NCBI RefSeq assembly: GCF_010728925.1 | Contig: NZ_AP022608.1 | Location: 1,798,001 to 1,862,000 of the forward strand | Length of the DNA stretch: 64,000 nucleotides | Reading direction: 5' to 3' | Source of the DNA: Mycolicibacterium gadium | Lineage (GTDB): Bacteria; Actinomycetota; Actinomycetes; Mycobacteriales; Mycobacteriaceae | In this document: piece after piece, positions 29,149 through 40,558 of the stretch | How the letters are laid out: every line of letters starts with the position of its first letter | Numbering within the stretch: position 1 is the first letter of the stretch | Program-made: the position numbers and the translations under genes | The notes under the pieces: model-generated | What the model was told of the DNA's origin: nothing | The model's database searches: none | The model's input: only the letters and a program-made list of their open reading frames with translations

Positions 29149-30647
29149 CCGCAGGCGGCCAGCACCAGTTCGCGTACGCGGGCCGCGTCGGCTTGGCCCT
29201 TGGTAGCCTTCATCACCGCGCCGACGATGGCGCCGGCGGCCTGCACCTTGCCGCCGCGAATCTTCTCCGCGACATCGGGATTGGCAGCCAGGGCCTCGTC
29301 GACGGCGGCTTGGATCAGCGAGTCGTCGCGCACGACGGCGAGTCCCCGATCGGTCATCACCTGTTCGGGCTCACCTTCGCCGGCCAAGACGCCCTCGACG
29401 ACCTGACGCGCCAGCTTGTTCGATAGCTTGCCCTCGTCGACGAGCTTCACCACCGCGGCGACCTGCGCCGGCGTGATCGGGAGCGCCTCGAGTTCCACTC
29501 CGCCTTCATTGGCCTTCTGCACCAGGAAGTTTCCCCACCAAGCGCGGGCGGCGTCACTGGTAGCCCCGTGTTCGACGGTCGCGGCGATGAGGTCGAGAGC
29601 TCCGATGTTGACCAGATCGCGCATCACCTCGTCGGAGATGCCCCAGTCCTGCTGAATCCGATTGCGGGTCAACCACGGTAGCTCGGGAATGGTGCCCCGC
29701 AGCCGTTCCACGAGTTCTGCGCTCGGCGCGACCGGTTCGAGGTCGGGCTCGGGGAAATACCGGTAGTCCTGTGCGGTTTCCTTGCTTCGACCGGCGGTCG
29801 TATAACCGTCTTCGTGGAAGTGGCGAGTCTCCTGGGTGATCTTGCCGCCCGCCTCGAGAACCGCTGCCTGACGCCGCATTTCGTACCGAACGGCGACCTC
29901 GACGCTCTTGAGTGAGTTCACGTTCTTGGTCTCGGTGCGTGTGCCGAACTCGGTGGCACCCTTGGGCTTCAGCGACACATTGGAGTCGCAGCGCATCGAG
30001 CCCTGGTCCATCCGCACGTCCGAAACTCCCAAGGCGCGCAACAGATCTCGCAGCGCGGTTACATATGCCTTGGCGATCTCCGGTGCGCGTTCGCCGGTGC
30101 CCTCGATGGGCTTGGTGACGATCTCGATCAGCGGCACGCCGGCGCGGTTGTAGTCGAGCAGCGACGTGGTCGCACCCTCGATGCGGCCGGTGTCGCTGCC
30201 GAGGTGTGTCAGCTTGCCGGTGTCTTCCTCCATGTGCGCGCGTTCGATCTCCACCCGCCAGGTGGTCCCGTCCTCGAGCGGCACGTCGAGGTAGCCGTTG
30301 ACGGCGATCGGCTCGTCGTACTGGCTGATCTGGTAGTTCTTCGGCTGGTCCGGGTAGAAGTAGTTCTTCCTGGCGAACCGGCCCCAGGGGGCGATATCGC
30401 AGTTCAGTGCCAATCCGATCCGGATGGCCGATTCGACCGCGGACTGGTTGAGCACCGGCAACGATCCGGGCAGGCCCAGGCACACGGGGCACACCTGCGT
30501 GTTGGGTTCGCCGCCGAATTCGTTGGTGCACCCGCAGAACATCTTGGTGGCGGTGGAGAGCTCGACGTGGACTTCCATGCCCATCACCGGGTCGTAGCGG
30601 GCAATGACCTCGTCGTAGTCGAGAAGCTCAGCGGCGGCGACAGTCAT
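29145..30647 (-). CDS. gatB: Aspartyl/glutamyl-tRNA amidotransferase subunit B
   Basis: 500 residues. GatB phosphorylates mischarged Glu-tRNA(Gln)/Asp-tRNA(Asn) and passes ammonia from GatA to it. The kinase/zinc region is [20 protein letters not shown] with [19 protein letters not shown] (C-x-C...C-x2-C). The helical and tail (YqeY) domains follow from ~290 ([20 protein letters not shown]; ...[20 protein letters not shown]). Last gene of gatC-gatA-pfkA-gatB, 23 bases after pfkA; convergent with tetR, whose stop overlaps by 4 bases. Confidence 0.97.
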   Translation of the reverse strand: MTVAAAELLDYDEVIARYDPVMGMEVHVELSTATKMFCGCTNEFGGEPNTQVCPVCLGLPGSLPVLNQSAVESAIRIGLALNCDIAPWGRFARKNYFYPDQPKNYQISQYDEPIAVNGYLDVPLEDGTTWRVEIERAHMEEDTGKLTHLGSDTGRIEGATTSLLDYNRAGVPLIEIVTKPIEGTGERAPEIAKAYVTALRDLLRALGVSDVRMDQGSMRCDSNVSLKPKGATEFGTRTETKNVNSLKSVEVAVRYEMRRQAAVLEAGGKITQETRHFHEDGYTTAGRSKETAQDYRYFPEPDLEPVAPSAELVERLRGTIPELPWLTRNRIQQDWGISDEVMRDLVNIGALDLIAATVEHGATSDAARAWWGNFLVQKANEGGVELEALPITPAQVAAVVKLVDEGKLSNKLARQVVEGVLAGEGEPEQVMTDRGLAVVRDDSLIQAAVDEALAANPDVAEKIRGGKVQAAGAIVGAVMKATKGQADAARVRELVLAACG

Positions 30648-30670
30648 GACCCCGATCCTAGTGAGAGGTC

Positions 30671-31702
30671 TCAGCCGAAGAACTCGGCGGCGTCGTCGTA
30701 GCGGCTCTGCGGCACCAGCTTGAGCTGACGCACCGCGTCGGCGAGCGGCACCCGGCCGATCTCCTGTCCGCGCAGCGACACCATCATCCCGTACTCGCCC
30801 GCGTGCGCGGCGTCGGCGGCGTTGACCCCGAAACGGGTCGCCAAGATTCGGTCGTACGGGGTCGGGGTGCCGCCGCGCTGGACGTGGCCGAGCACGGTGA
30901 CCCGCACTTCCTTGTTGATCCGCTTCTCGACCTCGACGGCGAGCTGCTGGGCGATACCGGTGAACTTCTCATGGCCGAACTCGTCGATTCCGCCCTCGCG
31001 CAACCGCATTGTGCCCTCAGCCGGTTTGGCCCCTTCGGCCACCACACAGATGAAGTGCGCATCGCCGCGGACGAACCGCTGCTTGATCAGCCGGCACACC
31101 TCGTCGACGTCGAAAGGCTGCTCGGGGATCAGTGTCATGTGCGCCCCGGACGCCAGACCCGCGTTCAACGCAATCCAGCCGGCGTGGCGGCCCATCACCT
31201 CGACAAGCATCACCCGCTGATGCGACTCCGCCGTGCTGTGCAGCCGGTCGATGGCCTCACTGGCCACACCGAGTGCGGTGTCGTGACCGAACGTCACGTC
31301 GGTGCAATCGATGTCGTTGTCGATGGTCTTGGGCACCCCGACCACGGGGACGTTCTCCTCCGACAGCCAGTGCGCGGCGGTCAGCGTGCCCTCCCCACCG
31401 ATCGGGATGAGCACATCGATCCCGTTGTCGTCGAGCGTCTGCTTGATCTGATCGAGCCCGGCGCGCAGCTTGTCGGGATGCACCCGGGCGGTCCCCAGCA
31501 TGGTGCCGCCTTTGGCCAGCAGCCGGTCATTGCGATCGTCGTTGGCCAGTTGAATGCGGCGGTCCTCCAGGAGGCCACGCCAGCCGTCCAGAAAGCCGAC
31601 GACCTTGGAGCCGTAACGCACGTCACAGGTGCGAACCACGGCGCGGATCACCGCGTTCAGGCCGGGACAGTCTCCTCCGCCGGTGAGTACTCCGATGCGC
31701 AT
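30671..31702 (-). CDS. pfkA: 6-phosphofructokinase
   Basis: Phosphorylates fructose 6-phosphate in glycolysis. 343 residues. The phosphate-binding signature is [19 protein letters not shown] at the N-terminus, [13 protein letters not shown] near 105 and [13 protein letters not shown] (the TIDND catalytic loop, Asp ~130). [20 protein letters not shown] binds the sugar phosphate. GGEGT rather than GGDGS is shared with actinobacterial ATP-dependent PfkA. It sits between gatA (17-base gap) and gatB, the arrangement conserved in mycobacteria. Confidence 0.96.
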   Translation of the reverse strand: MRIGVLTGGGDCPGLNAVIRAVVRTCDVRYGSKVVGFLDGWRGLLEDRRIQLANDDRNDRLLAKGGTMLGTARVHPDKLRAGLDQIKQTLDDNGIDVLIPIGGEGTLTAAHWLSEENVPVVGVPKTIDNDIDCTDVTFGHDTALGVASEAIDRLHSTAESHQRVMLVEVMGRHAGWIALNAGLASGAHMTLIPEQPFDVDEVCRLIKQRFVRGDAHFICVVAEGAKPAEGTMRLREGGIDEFGHEKFTGIAQQLAVEVEKRINKEVRVTVLGHVQRGGTPTPYDRILATRFGVNAADAAHAGEYGMMVSLRGQEIGRVPLADAVRQLKLVPQSRYDDAAEFFG

Positions 31703-31719
31703 CTGTCCATCCTGCCCCG

Positions 31720-33213
31720 TCAGAGCGCCGTTGGCAGCGGACCTCGCGCAACTTCATAGGCCGCTCCGACCCGATACAACCTGTCATCGGCGAGCGCGGG
31801 CGCCATGATCTGCAGCCCGACCGGCAGGTTGTCGTCGGCCGACAGGCCCGAAGGCACCGACATTCCGCAGTGACCCGCCAGGTTCAGCGGCAGCGTGCAC
31901 AGGTCGAACAAATACATCGCCAGCGGATCGTCGACTTTCTCCCCAATCCGAAACGCCGTGGAAGGAGTGGCCGGGGTCACCAACACGTCGACCTTCTGGT
32001 AGGCCTCATCAAGGTCACGCGCGATCAGCGTGCGCACCTTCTGCGCCTGGTTGTAATAGGCGTCGTAATAGCCCGCCGACAGTGCATAGGTGCCAATCAT
32101 GATGCGGCGCTTGACTTCTGGGCCGAACCCGGCCGCCCGCGTCATCGCCATCACTTCCTCGGCGCTGTGTGTACCGTCGTCGCCGATCCGCAGTCCGTAC
32201 CGCATTGCATCGAACCGCGCCAGATTCGACGACACCTCCGACGGCAAAATCAGGTAGTAGGCGGGCAGTGAATAGTCGAAGTGCGGGCAGTCGACCTCGC
32301 TGATCTCGGCGCCCAGCGCGGTCAGCTGTTCGACGGCGGCGTCGAACGACGCCAGCACGCCCTCCTGGTACCCATCGCCGCGCAACTGCTTCACCACACC
32401 GATCCGGACGCCCTTGAGGTCGCCGGCCGCACCGGCCTTTGCCGCCGCAACGACATCGGGCACCGCGGCGTCCACCGACGTCGAGTCTTTCGGGTCGTGT
32501 CCGGCGATCACCTCGTGCAGCAGCGCGGTGTCCAGCACCGTCCGCGCGCACGGTCCGCCCTGGTCCAGCGACGACGCGCAGGCGATGAGTCCGTAGCGCG
32601 ACACCGTGCCGTAAGTCGGCTTCACCCCGACCGTCGCGGTCAGCGCCGCAGGCTGACGGATCGATCCGCCGGTGTCCGACCCGATGGCCAGCGGCGCCTG
32701 GAACGCCGCAAGGGCTGCGGCGCTGCCGCCGCCCGAACCGCCGGGCACCCGGTCGGTGTTCCAGGGGTTGCGGGTCGGACCGTACGCGGAGTTCTCGGTG
32801 GAACTGCCCATCGCGAACTCGTCCATGTTCGTCTTGCCCAGAATCGGGATGCCCGCCGCGCGCAGCCGCGCGGTGACCGTCGCGTCGTACGGCGATGTCC
32901 AGCCTTCGAGGATCTTCGACCCGCAGGTCGTAGGCATATCGGTGGTGGTGAAGACGTCCTTGAGCGCCAGCGGCACACCGGCCAGCGGTGACGGCAGCGT
33001 CTCGCCGGCCGCGACCAGATCGTCGATCCGCGATGCCTCGGCCAGCGCCTTCTCCTCGGCCACATGCAGGAAAGCGTGGAAGTCGCCGTCGGTGGCGGCG
33101 ATCTGATCCAGACAGGCGCGCGTCGCCTCGGTGGACGAAACCTCCTTGGCCGCGATCTTGGCGCCGAGCGTGGCGGCGTCGAGCCGAACGATGTCCGAAC
33201 TCGTGCCGGTCAT
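31720..33213 (-). CDS. gatA: Glutamyl-tRNA amidotransferase subunit A
   Basis: Amidase-signature enzyme that releases ammonia from glutamine for GatB. 497 residues from ATG 33213 ([20 protein letters not shown]); a longer in-frame reading to 33681 is antisense to the ACT gene and is rejected. The Ser-cisSer-Lys triad lies in [20 protein letters not shown] (Lys ~85) and [20 protein letters not shown] (Ser ~160-184). [16 protein letters not shown] is the usual Gly-Ser stretch. The start overlaps the gatC stop by 4 bases. Confidence 0.97.
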   Translation of the reverse strand: MTGTSSDIVRLDAATLGAKIAAKEVSSTEATRACLDQIAATDGDFHAFLHVAEEKALAEASRIDDLVAAGETLPSPLAGVPLALKDVFTTTDMPTTCGSKILEGWTSPYDATVTARLRAAGIPILGKTNMDEFAMGSSTENSAYGPTRNPWNTDRVPGGSGGGSAAALAAFQAPLAIGSDTGGSIRQPAALTATVGVKPTYGTVSRYGLIACASSLDQGGPCARTVLDTALLHEVIAGHDPKDSTSVDAAVPDVVAAAKAGAAGDLKGVRIGVVKQLRGDGYQEGVLASFDAAVEQLTALGAEISEVDCPHFDYSLPAYYLILPSEVSSNLARFDAMRYGLRIGDDGTHSAEEVMAMTRAAGFGPEVKRRIMIGTYALSAGYYDAYYNQAQKVRTLIARDLDEAYQKVDVLVTPATPSTAFRIGEKVDDPLAMYLFDLCTLPLNLAGHCGMSVPSGLSADDNLPVGLQIMAPALADDRLYRVGAAYEVARGPLPTAL

Positions 33214-33509
33214 TCCGCCTCCCCCAGGATCCGCGGGACGGCGAACCGGCCGTCGACCGCCTTGGGCGCCTCGGCCAGCGCTTCGTCCTGGGTCAGGCAC
33301 GGTTCGACCTCGTCGGGGCGGAACACATTGACGTCCTTGAGCGGATTGCCGGTCGGGTCGACGCCGGCGACATCGACGGCCTGGATCTGGCTGACGTGGC
33401 TGAGGATGGCTTCCAGCTGTCCGGCGAAGCTGTCCAGCTCGTCCTCGGCCAGCGCGAGGCGGGCCAGGCGCGCCAGGTGGGCTACCTCGTCTCGAGAGAT
33501 CTGCGACAC
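33210..33509 (-). CDS. gatC: Glutamyl-tRNA amidotransferase subunit C
   Basis: 99 residues. The belt-like subunit that stabilises GatA on Gat[21 protein letters not shown] and [20 protein letters not shown], with [20 protein letters not shown], fit the family throughout. First gene of the gatC-gatA-pfkA-gatB unit, divergent from the ACT protein. Confidence 0.96.
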   Translation of the reverse strand: MSQISRDEVAHLARLARLALAEDELDSFAGQLEAILSHVSQIQAVDVAGVDPTGNPLKDVNVFRPDEVEPCLTQDEALAEAPKAVDGRFAVPRILGEAE

Positions 33510-33589
33510 GACTCCGAAGCCTAGTCACCGTCTCCGACGCCCAGTACGCCGGAATGCTGACTGGCAGGCGCTGTGCAACAGTGTTGCGC

Positions 33590-34246
33590 GTGCCTTCGTA
33601 TCTGCTGCGGGTCCAGCTGGAGGACCGTCCGGGCAGCCTCGGCTCGTTAGCCGTCGCGCTCGGCTCCGTGGGCGCCGACATCCTGTCGCTCGACGTCGTC
33701 GAACGCGGGACCGGCTACGCCGTCGACGATTTGGTGGTCGATCTGCCCCCCGGGGCGATGCCCGACATGCTGATCACCGCCGCCGAGCAGATCAAGGGCG
33801 TCTACGTCGACACGATCCGGCCACACTTGGGATTGCTGGAGGCGCACCGCGAACTCGAGCTCATCGACCACATCGCCGCTGCGCCCAACAACAAGAAACT
33901 GCAGGTGCTCGCCGATGAGGCGCCCCGCGTCCTGCGCGTCGGGTGGTGCACCGTGGTCCGGTCGACCGAGTCCGGACCCAAGCGCGTCGTCGGCAGCCAC
34001 GGCGCCCCCGAGACACAGGCCGCCGAAATACCCTGGCTGCCAATCGATCGCCCCGAGGCGCTGGATGGCGGTGCCGCGTGGGTGCCGCAGCTGTGGCGCG
34101 ACATGGACACGACGCTGGCGGCGGCCCCGCTGGGCAACCCCACGACCGCCGTCGTGCTCGGCCGACCCGGCGGCCCGCAGTTCCGCCCGTCAGAGGTCGC
34201 GCGCCTCGGTTATCTGGCCGGCATCGTCGCGACGATTCTGCGCTGA
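33590..34246 (+). CDS. ACT-domain protein
   Basis: 218 residues from GTG 33590, the same length as its M. tuberculosis counterpart Rv3013. The N-terminal ACT domain, [20 protein letters not shown] and [20 protein letters not shown], is the usual amino-acid-binding form. A second domain (~85-218), [60 protein letters not shown], looks like a GAF-type ligand domain. Probably an amino-acid sensor; no enzyme or DNA-binding part is seen. Convergent with the small Cys-rich gene. Confidence 0.82.
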   Translation: MPSYLLRVQLEDRPGSLGSLAVALGSVGADILSLDVVERGTGYAVDDLVVDLPPGAMPDMLITAAEQIKGVYVDTIRPHLGLLEAHRELELIDHIAAAPNNKKLQVLADEAPRVLRVGWCTVVRSTESGPKRVVGSHGAPETQAAEIPWLPIDRPEALDGGAAWVPQLWRDMDTTLAAAPLGNPTTAVVLGRPGGPQFRPSEVARLGYLAGIVATILR

Positions 34247-34247
34247 G

Positions 34248-34502
34248 TCAAGCTCCCGCAGGCACCGGGTAACGGTCGTTGACGTCAGCGTTGCTGTCCT
34301 TGCGCGCGCAGTGGGCGCAGCAGAAGATGCCGTCGGGCGTCTCAATCCCGTGGCCCAGAATCCGGCACCCGCAGTGAGCGCATTCCGGCGCCAATTGCGC
34401 CGCAGCGCACTCGATGCTGTCGAATGTCGCGCTCTTGTCGTCGCCCCAGGTCACGGTGAACGCTTTGTCGTAGTCGTTGCCGCAGGTGTCGCAGATCGCC
34501 AT
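34248..34502 (-). CDS. Small Cys-rich metal-binding protein, metallothionein-like centre
   Basis: 84 residues with nine Cys and three His. Two halves: MAICDTCGNDYDKAFTVTWG with an ECAAAQLAPEC segment, then CAHCGCRILGHGIETPDGIF followed by CCAHCAR. The second half follows the prokaryotic metallothionein pattern (C-x2-C-x-C ... G-x-(Y/F)-C-C-x2-C-A). It begins 62 bases downstream of ligA on the same strand, so it may be co-transcribed. Zinc or copper binding is predicted from composition; function unknown. Confidence 0.7.
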   Translation of the reverse strand: MAICDTCGNDYDKAFTVTWGDDKSATFDSIECAAAQLAPECAHCGCRILGHGIETPDGIFCCAHCARKDSNADVNDRYPVPAGA

Positions 34503-34564
34503 CACTAACTCCTTCGCAGTCACCAATCGGGTGCCCGGTGCCGCGCGGCAACAAACGCGTACAC

Positions 34565-36682
<2,118 letters not shown>

Positions 36683-36740
36683 CTAGCTGAGGGCACAGAC
36701 ATGACCCCAGACACGTCGTACGGGCGGCTACCCTGACCGC

Positions 36741-37148
36741 ATGCCACATCCGGTGATGTTCCGAGACGACGACCCGGCGCTGGCGAAGGTGCGCACGATC
36801 GCGCTGGAATTCCCCGAGGCGTACGAAAAAGTGTCGCACGGCCGGCCGTCGTTCTTCGTCACGAAGATGTTCTTGATGTACGGCGGCAGCGTCAAACCGG
36901 CGACCAAGGGCGCCGGCTATGTCCAGTACCCGCAGTCGATCATGGTCAAGGTCGACGAGAGCGACCGTCGCGCGCTCGAGGCCGATCATCGGTTCTTCTT
37001 CCCCGCTTACCTGGGCCCGGCAGGCTGGTTGGGCCTGAATCTCGCGGCGACGAAGAAGCCCGATTGGCGCGAGGTCACCGAGCTGATCGACGCGTCGTAT
37101 CGGTTGACCGCACCCAAGAAGCTCGCCGCCCGACTCGACGAAGCTTGA
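36741..37148 (+). CDS. MmcQ/YjbR-family protein
   Basis: 135 residues. The family features are ALEFPEAYEKVSHGRPSFFV, then KMFLMYGG, and FFFPAYLGPAGWLGLNLA with a final DWREVTELIDASYRLTAPKK. The fold is a small CyaY-like DNA-binding-type domain; no enzyme function is known. Divergent from ligA (67-base gap) and 34 bases before the 4CL-like ligase. Confidence 0.85.
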   Translation: MPHPVMFRDDDPALAKVRTIALEFPEAYEKVSHGRPSFFVTKMFLMYGGSVKPATKGAGYVQYPQSIMVKVDESDRRALEADHRFFFPAYLGPAGWLGLNLAATKKPDWREVTELIDASYRLTAPKKLAARLDEA

Positions 37149-37182
37149 CCCGCGACCGGCCGGTCATGGTTCGATCAGGGTC

Positions 37183-38790
37183 ATGAGCTTCGCGAGCCCA
37201 TTCCCCGAAGTCGATATCCCGTCCTCCAGCGTCTACGACTTCCTGTTCGACCGCATCGCCGAGGAAGACCTCGACCAGATCGCCCTCGTCGACGCGAAGA
37301 CGGGCCGGGAAACCACCTACCGCGAGATGATCGCGCGTGTCGACGCGTTCGCCGGGGCGCTGACCGGGCGCGGTATCGGCGTCGGGGATGTCGTCGGGCT
37401 GCTGTCTCCGAACAGTTCGGCATTCGCAGTCGCGTTCCACGGCATCCTGCGCTCGGGTGCCACCGCCACGACCATCAACGCGTTGTTCACCGCCAAGGAC
37501 ATCGCCAAGCAGCTGACCGATTCGAACGCCAAGATGCTGGTGACGGTCACACCGCTGCTGGCCCAGGCGAAGGAAGCGGCCGCGGCGGTCGGGCTGGCCA
37601 ACAGCGATCTCGTCGTGCTGGACGGTGAGGGCCATGAGATCGCCGGCCATCCCAACGCCGCCGACCTGATGAAGCCGGGTCTGCCGGCACCCGACGTCAG
37701 CTTCGCCCCGTCCTCGCATCTTGCGGTGCTGCCGTACAGCTCCGGCACGACCGGAAACCCCAAGGGGGTGATGCTGACTCACCGCAACCTGGTGGCCAAC
37801 GTCGCGCAGATCCGACCGCTGCACGGCATGGTCGCCGACGATGTCGTGATCGCCGTGCTCCCCTTCTTCCACATCTACGGAATGACGGTGCTGCTCAACG
37901 CCGCCCTGCACGCCCGCGCACGCCTGGTCATCATGCCGAGCTTCGATCTGACCGAATTTCTGGCGAACATCGCGAACCACAAGTGCACGATCGCGTTCAT
38001 CGCGCCGCCGGTCGCCGTCGCGCTGGCCAAGCATCCGCTGATCGACGATTACGACCTCGGCTCGCTGAAAGTCGTCATGTCGGGCGCCGCCCCGCTGGAC
38101 GCCGATCTCGGTCAGGCCGTCGCCGACCGGTTGGGATGCCGCGTCGTTCAGGGCTACGGGATGAGCGAGCTGAGCCCCGTCAGCCACATCACCCCGTTCG
38201 ACGCGGGCGCGCATGACGTCAAGGGCGCCGCGCCGCTGAGCTCGGTCGGGTGGACGGTGTCCAACGCCGCGTCCAAAATCATCAACCCCGAGACCGGCGA
38301 CGAAATCGGTGTCCCCACAGCAGGTCTCAGTGAGACGGGCGAACTCTGGTTCAAGGGGCCGAACGTGATGGCGGGCTACCTGAACAACGACTCGGCCACC
38401 AAGGAGACGATCGATGACAACGGCTGGCTGCACACCGGCGACCTCGCCCAGGTCGACGCCAACGGCTGCGTGTACATCGTCGACCGGCTCAAGGAACTGA
38501 TCAAGTACAAGGGCTACCAGGTGCCCCCCGCCGAACTCGAGGCAGTGCTGCTCAGCCATCCCGGGATCGCCGACGCGGCGGTCATCGGAGTTGTCGACGC
38601 CGAAGGCGAAGAGGTGCCAAAGGCTTTCGTGGTCAAACAGGCCGAGCAGGAGTTGAGCGCGGACGAGGTGATGGAGTTCGTCGCCGGTCAGGTGGCGCCG
38701 TACAAGAAGGTCCGTCAGGTGGAGTTCATCGAGGCGATACCGAAATCCGCGTCGGGCAAGATCCTCCGTAAGGATCTACGAACGGCGTAG
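37183..38790 (+). CDS. 4-coumarate/fatty-acid-CoA ligase-type enzyme
   Basis: ANL-superfamily acyl-CoA synthetase, 535 residues. The P-loop is LPYSSGTTGNPKGVMLTHRN (~183-202). GYGMSELSPVSH, the hinge region DRLKELIKYKGYQVPPAELE and the C-terminal catalytic lysine in PKSASGKILRKDLR are intact. The 4CL-like box GMSELSPV and the proportions favour aromatic (cinnamate-type) or medium-chain acids over long-chain fatty acids; exact substrate unknown. No phenylpropanoid pathway genes are nearby. The stop overlaps the convergent neighbour by 15 bases. Confidence 0.88.
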   Translation: MSFASPFPEVDIPSSSVYDFLFDRIAEEDLDQIALVDAKTGRETTYREMIARVDAFAGALTGRGIGVGDVVGLLSPNSSAFAVAFHGILRSGATATTINALFTAKDIAKQLTDSNAKMLVTVTPLLAQAKEAAAAVGLANSDLVVLDGEGHEIAGHPNAADLMKPGLPAPDVSFAPSSHLAVLPYSSGTTGNPKGVMLTHRNLVANVAQIRPLHGMVADDVVIAVLPFFHIYGMTVLLNAALHARARLVIMPSFDLTEFLANIANHKCTIAFIAPPVAVALAKHPLIDDYDLGSLKVVMSGAAPLDADLGQAVADRLGCRVVQGYGMSELSPVSHITPFDAGAHDVKGAAPLSSVGWTVSNAASKIINPETGDEIGVPTAGLSETGELWFKGPNVMAGYLNNDSATKETIDDNGWLHTGDLAQVDANGCVYIVDRLKELIKYKGYQVPPAELEAVLLSHPGIADAAVIGVVDAEGEEVPKAFVVKQAEQELSADEVMEFVAGQVAPYKKVRQVEFIEAIPKSASGKILRKDLRTA

Positions 38791-39555
38791 TCTCTCCGCC
38801 GCGTGCGCGGCGCGTGCCTGCCGGTAGCCGAGGACGGCACCCGCGGCCGGGATCAGCAGGAGTCCAGCGACCCCCCACAGCGGGTCCGACCAGTCGACGG
38901 GTCGCGGTTCACCCATTTGTTGTGTCAGCACCGGCGCGGCCGGAGTCCGGCCCACCCATGACGGCACGGGTGCCGGCGCGGGGGCCGGCGGCGGAGGTGG
39001 CGGCGGCGCCGCAGGTGCCGGTTCGGACACGGGGGCCCGCCATCGCGGTTCCGAATCACGCTGCTGAGTGCCGGGCGTGCGGCCATTGCCGAACGTCACG
39101 CGGGGAGGATCGAACCGCGCGCTTGGTCCGCCGGCGCGATCCATACCGGACCCACCGGGTGTGCGGCCCGCGCCGACACCGCCGAACACGCTCGCGCCGC
39201 CTTGGGCTGATCGCGATTGTGCGCCGTCGCTGCCTGAGCCCGCGGCCAGACTCGGCGCCAACTGGGCGACGTCCGCAGCGTCTGTACGGCCTGAGCCGAA
39301 CCGGGCCTCCGGGCTCTCGACACTACCCTTGTCGGCGTCGCCGTCGCCGTCGTCGCCCTTGCGGTCGCGGTCGTCATCGCCGCCGTCCGACCCACCGCGT
39401 CCGTTGCCGTAGCCGTTGCCACGGTCAAGACTGTGGTCGCGATCGGATTGCGAGCCGCCCGGGTCCGCGACAGCCACCGTCGCGGTCCCGCCTAACAGGA
39501 GAAACGCCGCGAGTACACCGGCACATGCGGTGAGACGTGGGCTGAGTCGGGCCAC
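38776..39555 (-). CDS. Secreted acidic and Pro-rich protein with C-terminal anchor
   Basis: 259 residues from GTG 39555, which has AGGAG six bases upstream. Signal peptide VARLSPRLTACAGVLAAFLL ending near ATVAVA-DPG. Then a Gly/Asp/Arg-rich stretch (RGNGYGNGRGGSDGGDDDRD), a Ser/Gly/Ala region, a Pro-rich wall-spanning segment (PAPAAPPPPPPPAPAPAPVP), and one membrane helix (WGVAGLLLIPAAGAVLGYRQ) with a basic cytosolic tail. The layout is that of a cell-wall-exposed, membrane-anchored protein with no recognised domain. Its 3' end overlaps the convergent ligase gene by 15 bases. Confidence 0.72.
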   Translation of the reverse strand: MARLSPRLTACAGVLAAFLLLGGTATVAVADPGGSQSDRDHSLDRGNGYGNGRGGSDGGDDDRDRKGDDGDGDADKGSVESPEARFGSGRTDAADVAQLAPSLAAGSGSDGAQSRSAQGGASVFGGVGAGRTPGGSGMDRAGGPSARFDPPRVTFGNGRTPGTQQRDSEPRWRAPVSEPAPAAPPPPPPPAPAPAPVPSWVGRTPAAPVLTQQMGEPRPVDWSDPLWGVAGLLLIPAAGAVLGYRQARAAHAAERLRRS

Positions 39556-39671
39556 AGTTTCTCCTGCGAGTGGCAAATATGAATCGACGTTGTCGTCGGT
39601 GCATTGTTGCACGCGGCGGGCGTGCTATGCGGATCTGTTCGGCCAACGCGCGAAGTACGTGACGCAGGCCG

Positions 39672-39998
39672 CTATTTATCCTCGACAAAAGTTCGCAAGC
39701 GGTCAATTGCTTTGTCCCATCTTTGCGACAACGCATTCAGGTATTCGCTGGCATCGGCCAAGGGCTTCGGCTCCATCCGCCAGATACGTTCCCTGCCGTG
39801 ACGCCGACTGCTCACCAGGCCCACGGTCTCCAGGAGCAACAGATGCTTGGTCGCCGCCTGTCGGCTAACAGATACCACCGTGGTGACCTCGGTCGTCGAG
39901 CACGGCCCGCCGTCGCACAGGCGGGTGATGATGCGCAGGCGGTTCGGGTCGCCCAAGGCGTCGAACAGCGGCGCCCTGGCGACGACCGACGTACTCAT
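39672..39998 (-). CDS. ArsR-family regulator
   Basis: 108 residues, a complete winged helix and little else: LFDALGDPNRLRIITRLCDG, VTTVVSVSRQAATKHLLLLE (recognition helix), SSRRHGRERIWRMEP. No metal-binding Cys pair (ELCVCD) is present, so it is not a classic metal sensor. It overlaps the SRPBCC gene by 4 bases (ATGA). Such ArsR-SRPBCC pairs are common and often autoregulated. Confidence 0.88.
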   Translation of the reverse strand: MSTSVVARAPLFDALGDPNRLRIITRLCDGGPCSTTEVTTVVSVSRQAATKHLLLLETVGLVSSRRHGRERIWRMEPKPLADASEYLNALSQRWDKAIDRLRTFVEDK

Positions 39999-40489
39999 AC
40001 CTTCTCGCTGAGGGCCAGGTACTTGCGGACCAATTCGGTCTGCGCCGCCCAGCCTTCGCTGTTGCCCTCGAACGCCGACTGCCTGCGCTCGGCAGGGATG
40101 GCGTCGAAACCGGATTCGACAATGCGCAGTAGCACTCCGTCGGGGGTGTCTTCGAGCGTGAACTCGACCAGAGTCGTCGGTTCGTCCGCGTAGTCGGCGC
40201 CGTCGTCGACCCCGAACGGATGCCAACGGAACACGAGCCGGCGTTGGGGCTCCACCGCGACGATGTGCCAGGCGTCGGCCTTTCCGGCGTGCGGCTGCTG
40301 CGCCTTGGCGACGTCCTCGTCGACCGTCGTCGGGGTGATCGTCCCCATCACCGAGGTGCCCGGCACGAACGGTCCGTCGAAGCGCACACCGAACCAGCTG
40401 CCGAACTCGTCGGCGTCGCTGATTGCGCGCCAGACTCGGTCCAGCGGGGCTTTCAACAGGACTTCCTTCTCGATCCGATCTGGATTCAT
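39995..40489 (-). CDS. SRPBCC (AHSA1/START-like) ligand-binding protein
   Basis: 164 residues from ATG 40489, with AGGAGG six bases upstream; the TTG two codons earlier is less likely. Helix-grip fold: EVLLKAPLDRVWRAISDADE, FGSWFGVRFDGPFVPGTSVM, RRLVFRWHPFG, ending in a long amphipathic helix (NSEGWAAQTELVRKYLALSE). Ligand unknown. Translated together with the ArsR regulator downstream; the promoter region holds two 22-bp operator-like repeats. Confidence 0.87.
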   Translation of the reverse strand: MNPDRIEKEVLLKAPLDRVWRAISDADEFGSWFGVRFDGPFVPGTSVMGTITPTTVDEDVAKAQQPHAGKADAWHIVAVEPQRRLVFRWHPFGVDDGADYADEPTTLVEFTLEDTPDGVLLRIVESGFDAIPAERRQSAFEGNSEGWAAQTELVRKYLALSEKV

Positions 40490-40557
40490 ATGCAACCTCC
40501 TGGTTGCTTGTCACGCTAGCGACGAAGGCGCAGACATGCAACCTCTCAGTTGCTTGT
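40490..40557. promoter_or_regulatory. Two 22-bp operator repeats upstream of the SRPBCC-arsR operon
   Basis: Bases 40490-40511 and 40536-40557 are identical except for three central bases. Each contains a dyad: GCAACCTCCTGGTTGC (40492-40507) and GCAACCTCTCAGTTGC (40538-40553), GCAAC-N6-GTTGC. The first copy contains the ribosome binding site of the SRPBCC gene. Spacing 46 bases. A fitting autoregulatory ArsR site. Confidence 0.75.
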
Positions 40558-40558
40558 G

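Noticed and set aside
37075..38559. 494-residue minus-strand frame
   Set aside because: Antisense to the CoA ligase; His/Gly/Arg-rich shadow composition typical of GC-rich DNA.
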